Shown one piece after another: positions 52,146 to 62,153 of a DNA stretch of 64,000 nucleotides. The stretch covers positions 806,001 to 870,000 of the forward strand of contig NZ_CP035913.1 of the NCBI RefSeq assembly GCF_004209755.1, given 5' to 3'. The notes under the pieces were generated by a model that ran no database searches, was not told the DNA's origin, and saw nothing but the letters and a program-made list of their open reading frames with translations. A program made the position numbers and the translations under genes. How positions within the stretch are numbered: position 1 is the stretch's first letter; each line of letters begins with the position of its first letter. Origin of the DNA: Pseudoduganella lutea (GTDB lineage Bacteria; Pseudomonadota; Gammaproteobacteria; Burkholderiales; Burkholderiaceae_D).

Positions 52146-55100
52146 TCAATTCACTTCTTTCACGATCGTACCGGTGGCGGGCTGTTCTTTCGAAGAGAAC
52201 ATGCTGCGCACCAGCACGAAGAACACAGGCACGAAGAAAATGCCGAGGAACGTGGCGGTCAGCATGCCGCCCAGCACGCCGATACCGATGGCGTTCTGGC
52301 TGCCGGAGCCGGCGCCGCTGGAAATCGCCAGCGGCAGCACGCCCAGGCCAAAGGCGATCGACGTCATCAGGATCGGCCGCAAGCGCATCTTGACGGCTTC
52401 CAGCGTTGCCTCGCGCAGGTCGCGGCCCGATTCCTGCAGTTCCTTCGCGAATTCCACGATCAGGATCGCGTTCTTCGCCGCCAGGCCGACAACCGTCAGC
52501 AGGCCGACCTGGAAGTACACGTCGTTCGCCAGGCCGAAGCCCCACGTGGCGATCACGGTGCCGATGATGCCCAGCGGGATCACCAGCAGCACGGAGAACG
52601 GCACCGACCAGCTTTCATACAGCGCGGCCAGGCACAGGAACACGATCAGGATCGAGATCGTGTACAGCATCGGCGTCTGCGCGCCGGAGTCGCGTTCCTC
52701 GATCGACAGGCCGGTCCACTCGTAGCCCACGCCCGGCGGCAGCTGGGCGATCATCTTTTCCATCTCGGCCATCGCCACGCCCGAACTCACGCCCGGCGCG
52801 GGGCTACCCTGGATGTTCATCGACGACACGCCGTTGTAGCGTTCCAGGCGCGGCGACGCGTAGATCCACTCCCCGCTGGCGAACGCGGTGAACGGCACCA
52901 TCTCGCCGGCGTTGTTGCGCACGAACCACTTGTCCAGGTCTTCCGGCAGCATGCGCGATTCGGCCGTGCCCTGGATATACACCTTCTTCACGCGGCCGCG
53001 GTCGACGAAGTCGTTCACGTACGACGAGCCCCAGCCCACGGACAGCACGCGGTTCACGTCCGCCACCGTCAGGCCCAGCGCGCTGGCCTTCTGGTGGTCG
53101 ATGGTGATCTTGTACTGCGGCGTATCTTCCTGTCCGTTCGGCCGCACACCCACCACGTTCGGATTTTGCGCGGCCATGCCGAGCAGCTGGTCGCGGGCAT
53201 TCATCAGGGCCTTGTGGCCGATGCCGCCGGTATCGGTCAGGTGCAGGTCGAAGCCGCCGGCATTGCCCAGTTCCATCACGGCCGGCGGTGCGAACGTAAA
53301 CACCATCGCATCGCGCAGTTGCAGCAGCGCGCCCATCGCGCGGCCGGCCACGGCCGCACCGGTGTTCTCGTCGCCCGGGCGCTCGGCCCAGTCCTTCAGC
53401 TTCACGAACGCCATGCCGTTGTTCTGGCCATTGCCGCCGAACGAGAAACCCGCCACGGAAAACACGGAGTCCACGTTGTTCTTTTCGTTGACGAGAAAGT
53501 GCTTTTCCACTTCCTGGATCGTTTTCAGCGTGCGCTCCTGCGTGGCGCCGGACGGCAGCTGCACCTGCGTGAACAGCACGCCCTGGTCTTCTTCCGGCAG
53601 GAACGACGTGGGCAGGCGCATGAACACCACCGCCAGCACGGCCAGCAGCACCGCATACAGCAGCATCGACGGCGCGCGGCGGCGGATCATCGTGGCCACC
53701 ACGCCCTGGTATTTGTTCGTGCTCTTTTCGAACGTGCGGTTGAACCAGCCGAAGAAGCCGCGGTTGGTCAGATGGTGGCCCTTCTCCACCGGCTTCAGGA
53801 ACGTGGCGCACAGCGCCGGCGTGAAGATCATCGCCACCAGCACCGACAGCACCATCGACGACACGATCGTGATCGAGAACTGGCGGTAGATCACGCCCGT
53901 GGAACCGCCGAAGAACGCCATCGGCACGAACACGGCGGACAGCACCAGCGCGATGCCGACCAGTGCGCCGGTGATCTGGCCCATCGATTTCTTCGTTGCC
54001 TCCTTCGGCGACAGGCCCTCCTCCGTCATCACGCGCTCGACGTTTTCCACGACCACGATCGCATCGTCGACCAGCAGGCCGATGGCGAGGACCATGGCGA
54101 ACATCGTCAGCGTGTTGATGGAATAACCCAGCGCCGACAGCACGGCGAAGGTACCCAGCAGCACGACGGGCACGGCCATCGTCGGGATCAGCGTGGCGCG
54201 GAAATTCTGCAGGAACAGGTACATGACGAGGAACACCAGCACCACGGCTTCCACCAGCGTCTTGACCACTTCCTCGATCGACAGCTTGACGAACGGCGTG
54301 GTGTCGAACGCCACCACGGCCTTCATCCCCTGCGGGAACAGCTTGCCCATTTCCTCGACCCTGGCCTTGACTGCCTCGGCGGTATCGAGCGCGTTCGCGC
54401 CGGTGGCCAGCTTGATCGCCAGGCCGGCGGCCGGCTTGCCGTTAAAGCGCACCACGCTGTTGTAGTTCTCGCTGCCCAGTTCCATCTTCGCCACGTCGCG
54501 CAGGTGCACGGTGGCGCCGCTGGCCTGCGTCTTCAACAGGATCGCGCCGAACTGTTCGGCCGTCTGCAGGCGGCTTTGCGCCGTGATGGTGGCGTTCAGC
54601 TGCTGGCCCCGCACGGAAGGCGCGCCGCCCAGCTCACCGGCCGACACTTCGGCGTTCTGCGCCTGCACGGCCGCGATCACGTCGCTCGGGGTCAGCTGGT
54701 AGCTGGTCAGCCTTGCCGGATCGAGCCAGATGCGCATCGCATACTGCGAGCCGAAGTGCGTGATCTCGCCCACGCCCTGCACCCGCGACAGCGGTTCGAG
54801 CACGCTCGAGGCCACGTAGTCGTCGATGTCGGCATTGTTCATGCTGCCGTTCTCGGACACGAAGCCCAGCACCAGCAGGAAGTTTACGGTGGCCTTCGAG
54901 ACGACGAGGCCCTGCTGCGTGACTTCCGCCGGCAGCAGCGGCGTGGCCAGCTGCAGCTTGTTCTGCACCTGCACCTGGGCGATGTCGGGATCGGTACCGT
55001 TCGTGAACGTCAGCGTGATGCTGACGGCGCCCGTGGTATCGGAATTCGACGACATGTAGCGCAGGCCGTCGATCCCCTTCATCTTCTGTTCGATGACCTG

Positions 55101-55286
55101 GGTGACGGCGTCTTCGACGGTTTTCGCGGACGCGCCCGGATAGGCACCGGAAATCTGGATCGTCGGCGGTGCGATGCTGGGATACTGCGCGATCGGCAAC
55201 CCGCGGATCGCGAGCACGCCGCCCAGCATGATGACGATGGCGATCACCCATGCGAAGATGGGGCGATCGATGAAAAATCTTGCCAT
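52146..55286 (-). CDS. RND-family multidrug efflux permease (AcrB/MexB type)
   Basis: The product is a 1046-aa HAE1-type transporter, starting [17 protein letters not shown]. It has 12 membrane helices and two periplasmic loops. The proton-relay Asp pair is in helix 4 ([18 protein letters not shown]), and [16 protein letters not shown] is the typical C-terminal motif. It exports hydrophobic drugs, dyes or plant phenolics using the proton gradient. Genes for the membrane-fusion protein (19 bp upstream) and channel (1 bp downstream) flank it, and a TetR regulator precedes the set. Confidence 0.95.
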   Translation of the reverse strand: MARFFIDRPIFAWVIAIVIMLGGVLAIRGLPIAQYPSIAPPTIQISGAYPGASAKTVEDAVTQVIEQKMKGIDGLRYMSSNSDTTGAVSITLTFTNGTDPDIAQVQVQNKLQLATPLLPAEVTQQGLVVSKATVNFLLVLGFVSENGSMNNADIDDYVASSVLEPLSRVQGVGEITHFGSQYAMRIWLDPARLTSYQLTPSDVIAAVQAQNAEVSAGELGGAPSVRGQQLNATITAQSRLQTAEQFGAILLKTQASGATVHLRDVAKMELGSENYNSVVRFNGKPAAGLAIKLATGANALDTAEAVKARVEEMGKLFPQGMKAVVAFDTTPFVKLSIEEVVKTLVEAVVLVFLVMYLFLQNFRATLIPTMAVPVVLLGTFAVLSALGYSINTLTMFAMVLAIGLLVDDAIVVVENVERVMTEEGLSPKEATKKSMGQITGALVGIALVLSAVFVPMAFFGGSTGVIYRQFSITIVSSMVLSVLVAMIFTPALCATFLKPVEKGHHLTNRGFFGWFNRTFEKSTNKYQGVVATMIRRRAPSMLLYAVLLAVLAVVFMRLPTSFLPEEDQGVLFTQVQLPSGATQERTLKTIQEVEKHFLVNEKNNVDSVFSVAGFSFGGNGQNNGMAFVKLKDWAERPGDENTGAAVAGRAMGALLQLRDAMVFTFAPPAVMELGNAGGFDLHLTDTGGIGHKALMNARDQLLGMAAQNPNVVGVRPNGQEDTPQYKITIDHQKASALGLTVADVNRVLSVGWGSSYVNDFVDRGRVKKVYIQGTAESRMLPEDLDKWFVRNNAGEMVPFTAFASGEWIYASPRLERYNGVSSMNIQGSPAPGVSSGVAMAEMEKMIAQLPPGVGYEWTGLSIEERDSGAQTPMLYTISILIVFLCLAALYESWSVPFSVLLVIPLGIIGTVIATWGFGLANDVYFQVGLLTVVGLAAKNAILIVEFAKELQESGRDLREATLEAVKMRLRPILMTSIAFGLGVLPLAISSGAGSGSQNAIGIGVLGGMLTATFLGIFFVPVFFVLVRSMFSSKEQPATGTIVKEVN

Positions 55287-55305
55287 TGAATGGACTCCTG
55301 CTTGC

Positions 55306-56505
55306 TTAGTGGGCCGCGGCGGCCGGCTTGGCGGCGGCGGTGCTGGCCGCGGCCGGGGTGGCTGCCGCCACGACAGCGGGTGCGCCCGGCTTCACCTTCT
55401 GGATGCCTTCGACGATCACGCGGTCGCCGGCGGCCAGGCCCGATTTCACGAGCCACTTGTCGCCGCTGGTGCCGGTGGTGGCGATCACGCGCTGCTCGAC
55501 GATGCCCTGCCGGTTCAGCACCAGCGCCGTGGCTTCGCCCTTCTGGTTACGGGTCACGCCCTGCTGCGGCACGGCGATCGCCTGCTCGTTCACGCCGTTT
55601 TCAACGATGGCGCGCAGGAACATGCCCGGCAGCAGGTCATGCTTCGGGTTCGGGAACAGCGCGCGCAACGTGACGTTGCCGGTGCCCGGGTCCACGGCCA
55701 CGTCGGCGAATTGCAGCTTGCCTTCCTGCGCGTAGGTGGAACCGTCGGCCAGCTTCAGCGTGACCTTGCCGGCGGATTTCGTCACGCCGCCGCTGTCCAG
55801 CGATTTCTTCAGGCGCAGCAGTTCTTCGCTGGATTGCGTGACGTCGACATAGATCGGGTCGAGCTGCTGCACCGTGGTCATGGCGGTTTCCTGGCTGGCC
55901 GTCACCAGCGCGCCCGCAGTCACGTTCGAGCGGCCGATGCGGCCCGAGATCGGCGCTTCCACCGTCGTATAGCCGACGTTGATCCGTGCGCTCTGCAACT
56001 GCGCCTTCGCGGATTCCACGTCGGCACGGGCCTGCGCCTCGGCGGCCACCGCGTCATCGTAATCCTGGCGGCTCACGCCTTCGATCTCCACCAGCTCCTT
56101 GTAGCGCTTCACTTTCGGGCCGGCCGTCAGCAGGTTCGCCTCGGCACGGGTCAGCGCCGCCTTGGCCGCGCTGAACGTGGCCTGGTAGGTGGCTGCGTCG
56201 ATCTGGTACAGCGGCGTGCCGGCCTTGACGTCGGCGCCTTCCGTAAACAGGCGCTTCTTGACGATACCCGCCACCTGCGGGCGCACTTCGGCAATCTGGA
56301 AGGCGGACGTGCGGCCCGGCAGTTCGGTCACCACGGCCAGCGCCTGCGGCTGCACCGTGTACACAGCCACCTGCGGCGGCGGCATCTTGCCGCCCGGCGC
56401 GCCGGCCTGCTGCTTGTCGGAGTCGCACCCGGCGGTCAGTGCCGCCGCGCCTGCGAGGAAAAGGATGCCGGCAATGGCGGGCCGGCGATGCGAAGTTGGG
56501 TTCAT
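55306..56505 (-). CDS. RND efflux membrane-fusion protein (AcrA/MexA type)
   Basis: The product is a 399-aa periplasmic lipoprotein (signal [14 protein letters not shown], Cys at about 26). The lipoyl-type domain ([20 protein letters not shown]), the alpha-hairpin (about 100-165), the beta-barrel and the membrane-proximal domain ([16 protein letters not shown]) are in order. The Ala/Pro-rich C-terminus ([16 protein letters not shown]) is an unusual low-complexity tail. It is the first gene of the pump operon, with a TetR half-site in its upstream region. Confidence 0.94.
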   Translation of the reverse strand: MNPTSHRRPAIAGILFLAGAAALTAGCDSDKQQAGAPGGKMPPPQVAVYTVQPQALAVVTELPGRTSAFQIAEVRPQVAGIVKKRLFTEGADVKAGTPLYQIDAATYQATFSAAKAALTRAEANLLTAGPKVKRYKELVEIEGVSRQDYDDAVAAEAQARADVESAKAQLQSARINVGYTTVEAPISGRIGRSNVTAGALVTASQETAMTTVQQLDPIYVDVTQSSEELLRLKKSLDSGGVTKSAGKVTLKLADGSTYAQEGKLQFADVAVDPGTGNVTLRALFPNPKHDLLPGMFLRAIVENGVNEQAIAVPQQGVTRNQKGEATALVLNRQGIVEQRVIATTGTSGDKWLVKSGLAAGDRVIVEGIQKVKPGAPAVVAAATPAAASTAAAKPAAAAH

Positions 56506-56551
56506 GGTTGGACTCGTTCTGGACAGTATTGGGTGGAATTATTAGCGACTA

Positions 56552-56561
56552 CTCACTCATT
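56552..56561. promoter_or_regulatory. TetR half-site before the efflux operon
   Basis: CACTCATT (56554-56561) repeats one arm of the perfect operator in front of the TetR gene. The left arm here is poorly conserved. It lies 49 bp upstream of the membrane-fusion gene, so the regulator may act on both promoters. Confidence 0.35.
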
Positions 56562-56585
56562 TATTCGGTAAATTTTTTTGGGACT

Positions 56586-57161
56586 TCAATCTTGGTTCGG
56601 AAGGAAGATGCGCGCATGAGCCTTGAAACCGCTCAGCTTGTACTCGGCCGCGCGCTCGGGCTCGCTCGCTGCGAAACGGAGCGTGGCATCGGCGATGGCG
56701 ATGAACATGGCGTCGCCAAAGGCGGGATTCAGGTGTTCGAACAGTTCGCTCTTCATGCTGGCTTCGACCAGGCCGACGTCCGGAAACAGTGACATTTCCG
56801 TTTCCCGCGTTTCCGCGGTGAGGATATCGGTCACCGTCAGCTGGTTGATGGCCTTGATCCACGTGGGATGCGCGAGGCCCCAGTCGATGTAGGCATTCCA
56901 CTGCCCTTCCGCGCGCTGCATCAGCGGCTGGTCGAGAGCGAGCGCTTCGCCAAGTGCTTCGCACATGTGCCGGAACAGGTACAGGTACAGCTCGTTGAAC
57001 AGCGCTTCCTTGTTCGGGAAATACCGGAACAGCGTGCCTTCGGCCACGCCGGCCATCGTCGAGATCATGGCCGTGGGCGCACCGACGCCGCGCTGGGCAA
57101 CGGCTTCGGCGGCGGCGTGCAGCAGGTGGAGGCGTTTTTCTTCGCTCTTGGGGCGGGCCAT
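56586..57161 (-). CDS. TetR/AcrR-family repressor of the RND pump
   Basis: The product has 191 aa. The N-terminal helix-turn-helix (about 8-55) is MISTMAGVAEGTLFRYFPNKEALF. The ligand domain (about 70-190) is all-helical with WIKAINQLTVTDILTAE. The ATG at 57161 begins MARPKSEEKR, typical of the family. Gene order TetR-MFP-RND-OMF on one strand with an operator upstream is the usual layout for ligand-induced efflux. The inducer is unknown. Confidence 0.92.
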   Translation of the reverse strand: MARPKSEEKRLHLLHAAAEAVAQRGVGAPTAMISTMAGVAEGTLFRYFPNKEALFNELYLYLFRHMCEALGEALALDQPLMQRAEGQWNAYIDWGLAHPTWIKAINQLTVTDILTAETRETEMSLFPDVGLVEASMKSELFEHLNPAFGDAMFIAIADATLRFAASEPERAAEYKLSGFKAHARIFLPNQD

Positions 57162-57182
57162 GATCGGATGGGTGGGGGAAAT

Positions 57183-57202
57183 TAATGAGTGAGCACTCAT
57201 TA
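57183..57202. promoter_or_regulatory. TetR operator, perfect inverted repeat
   Basis: TAATGAGTG-ag-CACTCATTA has two perfect 9-bp arms and lies 22 bp before the TetR gene start. Such symmetry at this position is typical of AcrR/TetR autoregulation. AT-rich sequence next to it (TATAGTTAAATC) fits an overlapping promoter. Confidence 0.7.
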
Positions 57203-57246
57203 TAGTTAAATCTGTGCCGCATTGCAACCACGATCCTGCCGGACGA

Positions 57247-57708
57247 CTATTGCCTTGCGGGCAATGCCTCGATTTCGGCCGGGGCCGCCGGGTCCAACGC
57301 CATGGGACGAGGCGCCTCCATGCAGGACAAGGCAAGCGCCGCCTCCCCTTCCGCCGCCGCGTAATATCCGATCTTTTGCTGCAGGATGCCGGCAGCGTTG
57401 CGCATGGCATCGATCTCCGCGAGAACCTCCGCAAGGTGCGCTTCGAGCATGCCGCGGCGCTCCGCCATGGTGGCATCGCCGGCCGCCCGCAACCTGGCGA
57501 ACTTCTGCATCTTGCTGATCGGCATGCGCGTGGTGCGCAGGCGCAGCAGGAATTCGATCCAGGCCAGGTCGGCCGCCGCGTAGCGCCGCTGGCCGCCGCC
57601 GGCGCGGCCGACCGGCGCGATCAGGCCGATGCGCTCGTAGTAGCGCAGCGTATGCGCCGTGAGGCCCGTGCGCCGGGCGACTTCGTCGATGCTCAGGTGT
57701 GGTTCCAT
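57247..57708 (-). CDS. MerR-family transcriptional regulator
   Basis: The product has 153 aa. The winged helix at 4-72 reads LSIDEVARRTGLTAHTLRYYERIGLI...GQRRYAAADLAWIEFLLRLR, typical of the aldehyde/stress-responsive MerR branch (AdhR/NmlR-like). A dimerisation coiled coil (about 80-118) follows. There is one Cys (SCMEAP) near the C-terminus, so metal binding by a standard site is unlikely. It is 70 bp downstream of the CMD-like gene on the same strand, and the CMD promoter carries a MerR-type element, so this protein probably controls that unit. Confidence 0.88.
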   Translation of the reverse strand: MEPHLSIDEVARRTGLTAHTLRYYERIGLIAPVGRAGGGQRRYAAADLAWIEFLLRLRTTRMPISKMQKFARLRAAGDATMAERRGMLEAHLAEVLAEIDAMRNAAGILQQKIGYYAAAEGEAALALSCMEAPRPMALDPAAPAEIEALPARQ

Positions 57709-57778
57709 GTGCGCTCGCTGAAAGGGATGAAGGCTGCCACCCCGCTACTGTAGGGGCAGCGAAGCCGCGGCACAAGCG

Positions 57779-58285
57779 TCAGCGGGCGGGCGCCACCGGC
57801 TGCGCCGCCTCCATGGCCGTCGTGCGCACGCCCTTTTTCTCGAACACTTCCCTGGCCGCGGCAATGCCGTTCAGCGCGCTGGGAAAGCCGGCATAAACCG
57901 CCATCTGCATGATGATTTCCACGATTTCATCGGGCTTGCACCCCACGTTCAGCGCACCTTCGACATGCACCTTCAACTGCGGTTGGGCATTGCCGAGGGC
58001 GGTCAAGGCCGCCACGGTGGCAAGTTCGCGCGTGCACAGCGCCACGCCGGGGCGCGAGAACACATCGCCATAGGCGAAGTCCACGATCCAGTCCCCCAGT
58101 TCCGGCGACGTGCGCCGGATCGATTCCACGACCGTGCGGCCCTCCGCGCCGGTAATCCTCGCCAGCGCCGCTTCGCCACGCGCCCGCCTCCCATCGTTGT
58201 CCGCTGGCGAGGCCGATGGCGCGGCCAGTGCGCCTGCCACGAGTAAGCTTGCCGAAATCGCCGATGTCTTGCTTGCCATTGCCAT
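57779..58285 (-). CDS. Secreted carboxymuconolactone decarboxylase-family protein
   Basis: The product has 168 aa. A probable signal peptide ([20 protein letters not shown]) precedes a CMD domain (about 55-150) with [37 protein letters not shown] and [20 protein letters not shown]. The AhpD CxxC pair is absent, but single Cys residues occur in ALCTREL and NVGCKPDE, as in many gamma-CMD-like members. Export is unusual for this family. Two ATGs at 58285 and 58279 are possible starts. A MerR-type promoter lies upstream. Confidence 0.85.
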   Translation of the reverse strand: MAMASKTSAISASLLVAGALAAPSASPADNDGRRARGEAALARITGAEGRTVVESIRRTSPELGDWIVDFAYGDVFSRPGVALCTRELATVAALTALGNAQPQLKVHVEGALNVGCKPDEIVEIIMQMAVYAGFPSALNGIAAAREVFEKKGVRTTAMEAAQPVAPAR

Positions 58286-58349
58286 TCCCCTTGAGTGCCG
58301 TGATTAACCGCGCCGCCGGGCGCGGGTGCATGGGTTCATGCATGGGCAC

Positions 58350-58380
58350 AGGCTAGAGCTTCGAGTGCGCTCGAAGTCAA
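58350..58380 (-). promoter_or_regulatory. MerR-type promoter of the CMD-like gene
   Basis: On the minus strand, -35 TTGACT (58380-58375) and -10 TAGCCT (58355-58350) are separated by 19 bp. This is longer than the normal 17, as MerR activators require. The spacer holds the inverted repeat CTTCGAG-cgca-CTCGAAG. It fits the AdhR/NmlR-class operator exactly. It is 65 bp before the CMD start. Confidence 0.75.
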
Positions 58381-58424
58381 GGGGTATTCATCACGCGCAT
58401 GGCAGGCCCGCCAGGCCTTGGCGC

Positions 58425-58518
58425 TTACATCACCGCATCCCCCACATCGAGCCCCACGGTCCTGGTGAGCTTGATCGCGACGCCGCGGCGCTTTCCGCGT
58501 TGGTGCTCCCGTAGAGGA
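58425..58518 (-). pseudogene. Decayed copy of the RTX gene 3' end
   Basis: The minus strand matches the last 95 bp of the RTX gene (62586-62680) closely but is one base shorter. It reads [12 protein letters not shown] in one frame, then, after a one-base deletion, [17 protein letters not shown] and a TAA. The intact gene reads VLYGNTNADSAAEFAIKLTG and so on. No further upstream homology to the RTX gene was seen, so only the tail survives. Confidence 0.75.
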
Positions 58519-58619
58519 TAACAGCGAGCCGCCGCAGCGGTTGACGGTGCGAGATGGCAACCGCCTGGTGCCGATGGATCCGGACGGGGTTTGTCTATCC
58601 GCGCTGAAAGGCGTGGCTG
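58519..58619. other. Junction sequence with no supported gene
   Basis: Short sequence between the RTX-tail remnant and the aldehyde dehydrogenase remnant. Nothing coding was supported. Confidence 0.4.
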
Positions 58620-59025
58620 GCAGTGCCGTGAATTGCGGAGTGACGCCTGCCACGGGAAACCGATCGGCACAGTGGCACACGCCAGCGTGGCAGACCTGGA
58701 CCGCGCACTTGCTGCTGCCGAGCAGGGCTTCGAGGCTGTACAAGGCGCCCGAAGAAACCCCGGCATCGCCCGCGGCACTGCTGCAGTACTTCGTGGATGC
58801 TGGTCTGCCGCCCGGCGTGGTCGGCCTGGTGTTCGGCAACCCGCCTGAAATTTCGGCTATCGGATTCCGCATCCGGTGATCCCAAAGGTAACGTCCACCG
58901 GTTCCACCCCGGCCGGCAAGCAACTGGCCGCCCTCGCGGGTGCGTACACGAAGCGCGCCATGATGGAGCTGGGCGGCCATGCGCCGGTCATCATTGCCGA
59001 GGATGCGGAGGTGGAACTCGCATAA
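58620..59025 (+). pseudogene. Aldehyde dehydrogenase remnant (succinate-semialdehyde type)
   Basis: Three frames carry successive ALDH pieces: TPATG, then [19 protein letters not shown], then [20 protein letters not shown], and finally [40 protein letters not shown] and a TAA at 59023-59025. These match the N-terminal and middle part of NAD(P)-dependent succinate-semialdehyde dehydrogenases. The central part between pieces is missing, and the catalytic Cys region is absent. It is therefore a deleted, frameshifted pseudogene. Confidence 0.8.
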
Positions 59026-59599
59026 CTCGTCTCGATTACAAGGGCATGCCATGGCCGACGGCGAAGCGCGAGATGGGTATCCACGAATCGGCTTGTTGTC
59101 TAATGCTGCATGGTGAAGAACCGGATGCCTGCCTGCGAGCCGTGTATCTGACCATGAAGGAAGCAGCGAAGCGACAGCTTTCGGGCGGGCGGCCGCCCTG
59201 CCCTGTATCGACTTGCCGGAAGTGTTGGTTGACTAGAGCGATTGAAGTTGGTCGGGAAGGAAAGCTGGAAGTCGTTGTTTCAAAGGGACCTCACGACGCT
59301 CCGAAAGTTGATCGGACCGTATCCGATCAGGACGAGCCCTCGTAGTGTTACCGATAAAGTTGGTCGGAGCAACGGCCGATTACGCCCCAAAACGGACCTA
59401 GAAACATTCGAGCGACACCGCCGAGTCTCGTTGGCCCTGACGAAGGGAGTGCTAATCTTCGGCCGTCCCTGCCTGGGCGCTGACAGGCCACATGTGCGCA
59501 TGAGTTCCTGACTGTCGGCCGGCGTTCCGTTACAGGCAGAAGAACGCTGCTCCCATGATGTTGGCAGCTTGGCATTGACGCCCCGTTCTAGTCCGCCCG
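59026..59599. other. 574-bp gap without a supported gene
   Basis: Lower-GC, irregular sequence follows the ALDH remnant. Open frames here lack ribosome sites and protein character (many Arg/Ser/Cys). It looks like decayed or non-coding DNA. Confidence 0.5.
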
Positions 59600-60733
59600 T
59601 CAAGGAGCCGGATGGCGCGGGAGATTCATAGTGAAGGCACAGCCAGTGCGAGGGAAGTTCTCGACAGTGAGCAAGCCGCCATCTTGAGTAATACTCTGGC
59701 GGGCAATTGACAGCCCCAGGCCAAGCCCGGAGCGATCGTCTCCGCTCTGACAAAACGGCGAGAATATTTTTTCGGCATCGCCGGCTGGCAAGCCACCGCA
59801 GTGATCCCGCACTACTATCAGGATCCGGTCGCCGGCCTCTTTCGCCGTTAACGTCACCGTTGTGCCTGCTTGCGTGAATTTGAGCGCGTTGTGCAGCAGG
59901 TTGGCCAGCGCAGCAAGCAGCAATTCGCGATTCCCTTGCACTCCCAGCGTTTCATCGACCGGCGGCACGAGAAGAGGACAACCGCGTGCATTGGCGTCAA
60001 GCTGCGCCGATTCGCGTGCATCATGGATGAATACGGCGAGCGAAAAGATATCCTTCTGCCCCCCCACCACGCCGTTGGCACGTACGTCATCGAGCGACAG
60101 CGTAATCAGGCGCGCCATGGCCGTATGGCTCCGCTTGAGCACAGCGCCAGTGGCGCCCGTAACGGATAGCTGCCCGCTTTCCATTGCTGCGACGGCCATG
60201 GTTGCGACGCTGAGCGAATTGCGCAGCTCGTGCATCAGAAACCCGAGACGCTGGTTCGTATCGACCAACTGACGTTCGGCCAAGGACACATCACGCTGCA
60301 AGTTAAACTCAGTTACCGCACTGGCGATTGCATTGTCAAGGCACCGGTTGAGCGTGCGGAATTCGTTGACGGAAAACGGCGCATCGCGTTCGACCGCCAT
60401 GTCCGTGATGGCCTGACAGAGATCACCGTAGTCATGTACGACTTGATCGACGCTGTAGCCCAATGCCAGCAGAGCCGAACCATGGGCGGCAGCGCTTACG
60501 CCCATTTCGGATACATCCTTGTCTTCGCCGCCGGATGCCCCCGAAATGACCATCCCGGCGGCCGAGCCACTTTGCTCTTCAGCTTTAAGAGTTCTGACCA
60601 ACTGGCTTAGAAACATCGGAATGCCATTGCGTAGCTGTAGTTCGGAAGCGTGTCGATTTGGACGCTTAGCGACCTTGTCTACACAGCGCTTAACGAGGTC
60701 GTCCGCGTTATTGGAGAGAAAATCGTACAGCAT
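59600..60733 (-). CDS. Orphan cytosolic sensor histidine kinase
   Basis: The product has 377 aa from MLYDFLSNNADDLVKRCVDK. An RsbRD-like helical sensor domain (about 1-140) contains ALLALGYSVDQVVHDYGDLCQ. His168 in LMHELRNSLSVA is the phospho-acceptor, and the HATPase domain shows NLLHNALKFTQAG and GLGLGLSIARQ. Longer starts exist upstream (ATG 60763) but the family normally begins at MLYDF. No partner response regulator is nearby. The gene has lower GC than the rest of the window and sits in the 58.4-62.6 kb irregular region. Confidence 0.87.
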   Translation of the reverse strand: MLYDFLSNNADDLVKRCVDKVAKRPNRHASELQLRNGIPMFLSQLVRTLKAEEQSGSAAGMVISGASGGEDKDVSEMGVSAAAHGSALLALGYSVDQVVHDYGDLCQAITDMAVERDAPFSVNEFRTLNRCLDNAIASAVTEFNLQRDVSLAERQLVDTNQRLGFLMHELRNSLSVATMAVAAMESGQLSVTGATGAVLKRSHTAMARLITLSLDDVRANGVVGGQKDIFSLAVFIHDARESAQLDANARGCPLLVPPVDETLGVQGNRELLLAALANLLHNALKFTQAGTTVTLTAKEAGDRILIVVRDHCGGLPAGDAEKIFSPFCQSGDDRSGLGLGLSIARQSITQDGGLLTVENFPRTGCAFTMNLPRHPAP

Positions 60734-61105
60734 GGTGGGCCCCTTGTACGAGATGCGAACAGCCATTGTCCGCATGGATGGCGGCTTGTCAGAGCCTAAG
60801 CCAACCCATTGTAGTCCAGACAAGCTTCTAGATCGTCGCATCTCGGAAATAAGCCCGAGGATGTGCATGCATCCTTACGGACCCGGCCCCTCCCTATGGG
60901 AGCAGTATCTTATGGCTCATCCTTCCTGCCTCTAGCCCAAGGGGTTGTCAGATATGCAAGCACAACTAGCGATCCGCTCGCGGCTGATCGTCTTTCCTTT
61001 TGCCATTGGCTCTATTGGACGTCCGAGCCTGAGGCGCTAAAGATCCGTGACGAGCGCTCCAATCGGTTTCGCTAGCTGACCGGTTCCGCCCCATAGCAGA
61101 CCTTG
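60734..61105. other. 372-bp gap without a supported gene
   Basis: No open frame with ribosome site and protein character was found between the kinase and the VOC gene. It includes the promoter region of the kinase gene, but no clear -35/-10 pair was picked. Confidence 0.45.
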
Positions 61106-61507
61106 TCACGTTCCGCGATTGATCTTCCAAGGTACGCCGAACCTATCGATCACAATGGCATAGCGGGAAGACCAGAAAGTCTGCTGCGGCGCCAGGATCA
61201 CCTGCCCACTGGTCTGTAGCGCACTGAAATAAGAATCGACCTTTTCTTCCGAATCGACACCGAGCAAAATATAGAAGCCCATTGGTCTTTTGTAATTATG
61301 TGTTTCAACATCGGCACCGGCCAGCTCAACCCCATCGATACAGATATTTGCATGAACAATGTGACGTCCCGGACGCGTCGTCGATGCTGGGATCGGTGAA
61401 TCTGAGATCTTGAGCAGCGTACCAATCCTCCCTCCGAGGCACTCTGCATAGAAGTTGAATGCCTCTTCGCAGTCGCCGTTGTAGTCAATGTGAAATGACA
61501 AGCTCAT
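61106..61507 (-). CDS. VOC-superfamily protein, PhnB-like
   Basis: The product has 133 aa. It shows SFHIDYNGDCEEAFNFYAEC at the start, a central HIVHANICIDGVELAGAD and a terminal YAIVIDRFGVPWKIN. This is the standard short PhnB/glyoxalase-like layout. GC is lower than in the neighbouring chromosome. It is related in fold, but not closely in sequence, to the protein at 19053. Role unknown. Confidence 0.85.
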   Translation of the reverse strand: MSLSFHIDYNGDCEEAFNFYAECLGGRIGTLLKISDSPIPASTTRPGRHIVHANICIDGVELAGADVETHNYKRPMGFYILLGVDSEEKVDSYFSALQTSGQVILAPQQTFWSSRYAIVIDRFGVPWKINRGT

Positions 61508-61703
61508 CGTCTATTGCGCTTTCGTTGTGGTCCTGCTGTGATTGGGAAATTCGTCAGCGGAGGTCCGCTGAACTCGGCCGTTCGCTGCAGCAGGGAAGTC
61601 CGTCCAACCGGAAAAGTCACAGACTGTCACGACCGGCAGATCCCGACCCAAAGCGGACGCTGCCGATCATGGCGTTCACAAGAAAAACGGTCTCGGTGAC
61701 GTG

Positions 61704-62153
61704 TTATCCGTCGACCGTAACATAGGACGGCTCACCATTTTCTACGCAGCATGTGAACTGATGCCCTGCACTATCCGTCAAGCAATCGAAAGACAAGTCC
61801 CAAACGTTTCGGGGATTCCCGGCAAGGGGAATCGACAGACCTACGAATGCAAAAGCAGTCTTCCAATGAGAAGGGAACGATTCCCCTGTCCATTTTTCAT
61901 ATTCTTTGATGAGTAGTTTGCTGGCGAATGCAAAGGCAGCATCAGGATCATCGGTAAAGCGTCGGTAAAAGTCAATTTGATCGAGCGTCGGCTCCTCATC
62001 GCCCTGTGTATCAATGATTACGGTGAACGGCCTGTCCCAAACGACAGTTTCGATTTCCCAATACGGTCCTGACTTCGTCTCCATGAGCAATGCCGTGCCG
62101 AACAATGGATGCTCAATGCGTTTTGGGTGAGCGCCGAAGGAAAATCGTTTCAA
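61704..62153 (-). CDS. Hypothetical protein, low GC
   Basis: The product has up to 149 aa. The listed start is a TTG at 62153 (KRFSFGAHPKRIEHPLFG); an ATG gives a protein beginning METKSGPYWEIETVVW. It is a soluble acidic alpha/beta protein with FTDDPDAAFAFASKLLIKEY and three Cys near the end. No family was recognised. Size and base composition would suit a small immunity or DUF protein of an exchangeable region, but no toxin was seen beside it. Confidence 0.55.
   Translation of the reverse strand: MKRFSFGAHPKRIEHPLFGTALLMETKSGPYWEIETVVWDRPFTVIIDTQGDEEPTLDQIDFYRRFTDDPDAAFAFASKLLIKEYEKWTGESFPSHWKTAFAFVGLSIPLAGNPRNVWDLSFDCLTDSAGHQFTCCVENGEPSYVTVDG

Noticed and set aside
52137..55289. 1050-codon open frame antisense to the RND permease
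   Set aside because: Exact mirror of the permease frame; His/Arg/Gln-rich and without motifs.
59280..59753. 157-codon minus-strand open frame after the ALDH remnant
   Set aside because: It overlaps the C-terminus of the sensor kinase, lacks a ribosome site and has Arg/Ser/Cys-rich composition typical of non-coding DNA.
61508..61703. Short plus-strand open frames between the VOC and hypothetical genes
   Set aside because: No ribosome site, no protein-like composition, and the frames change character within a few codons.
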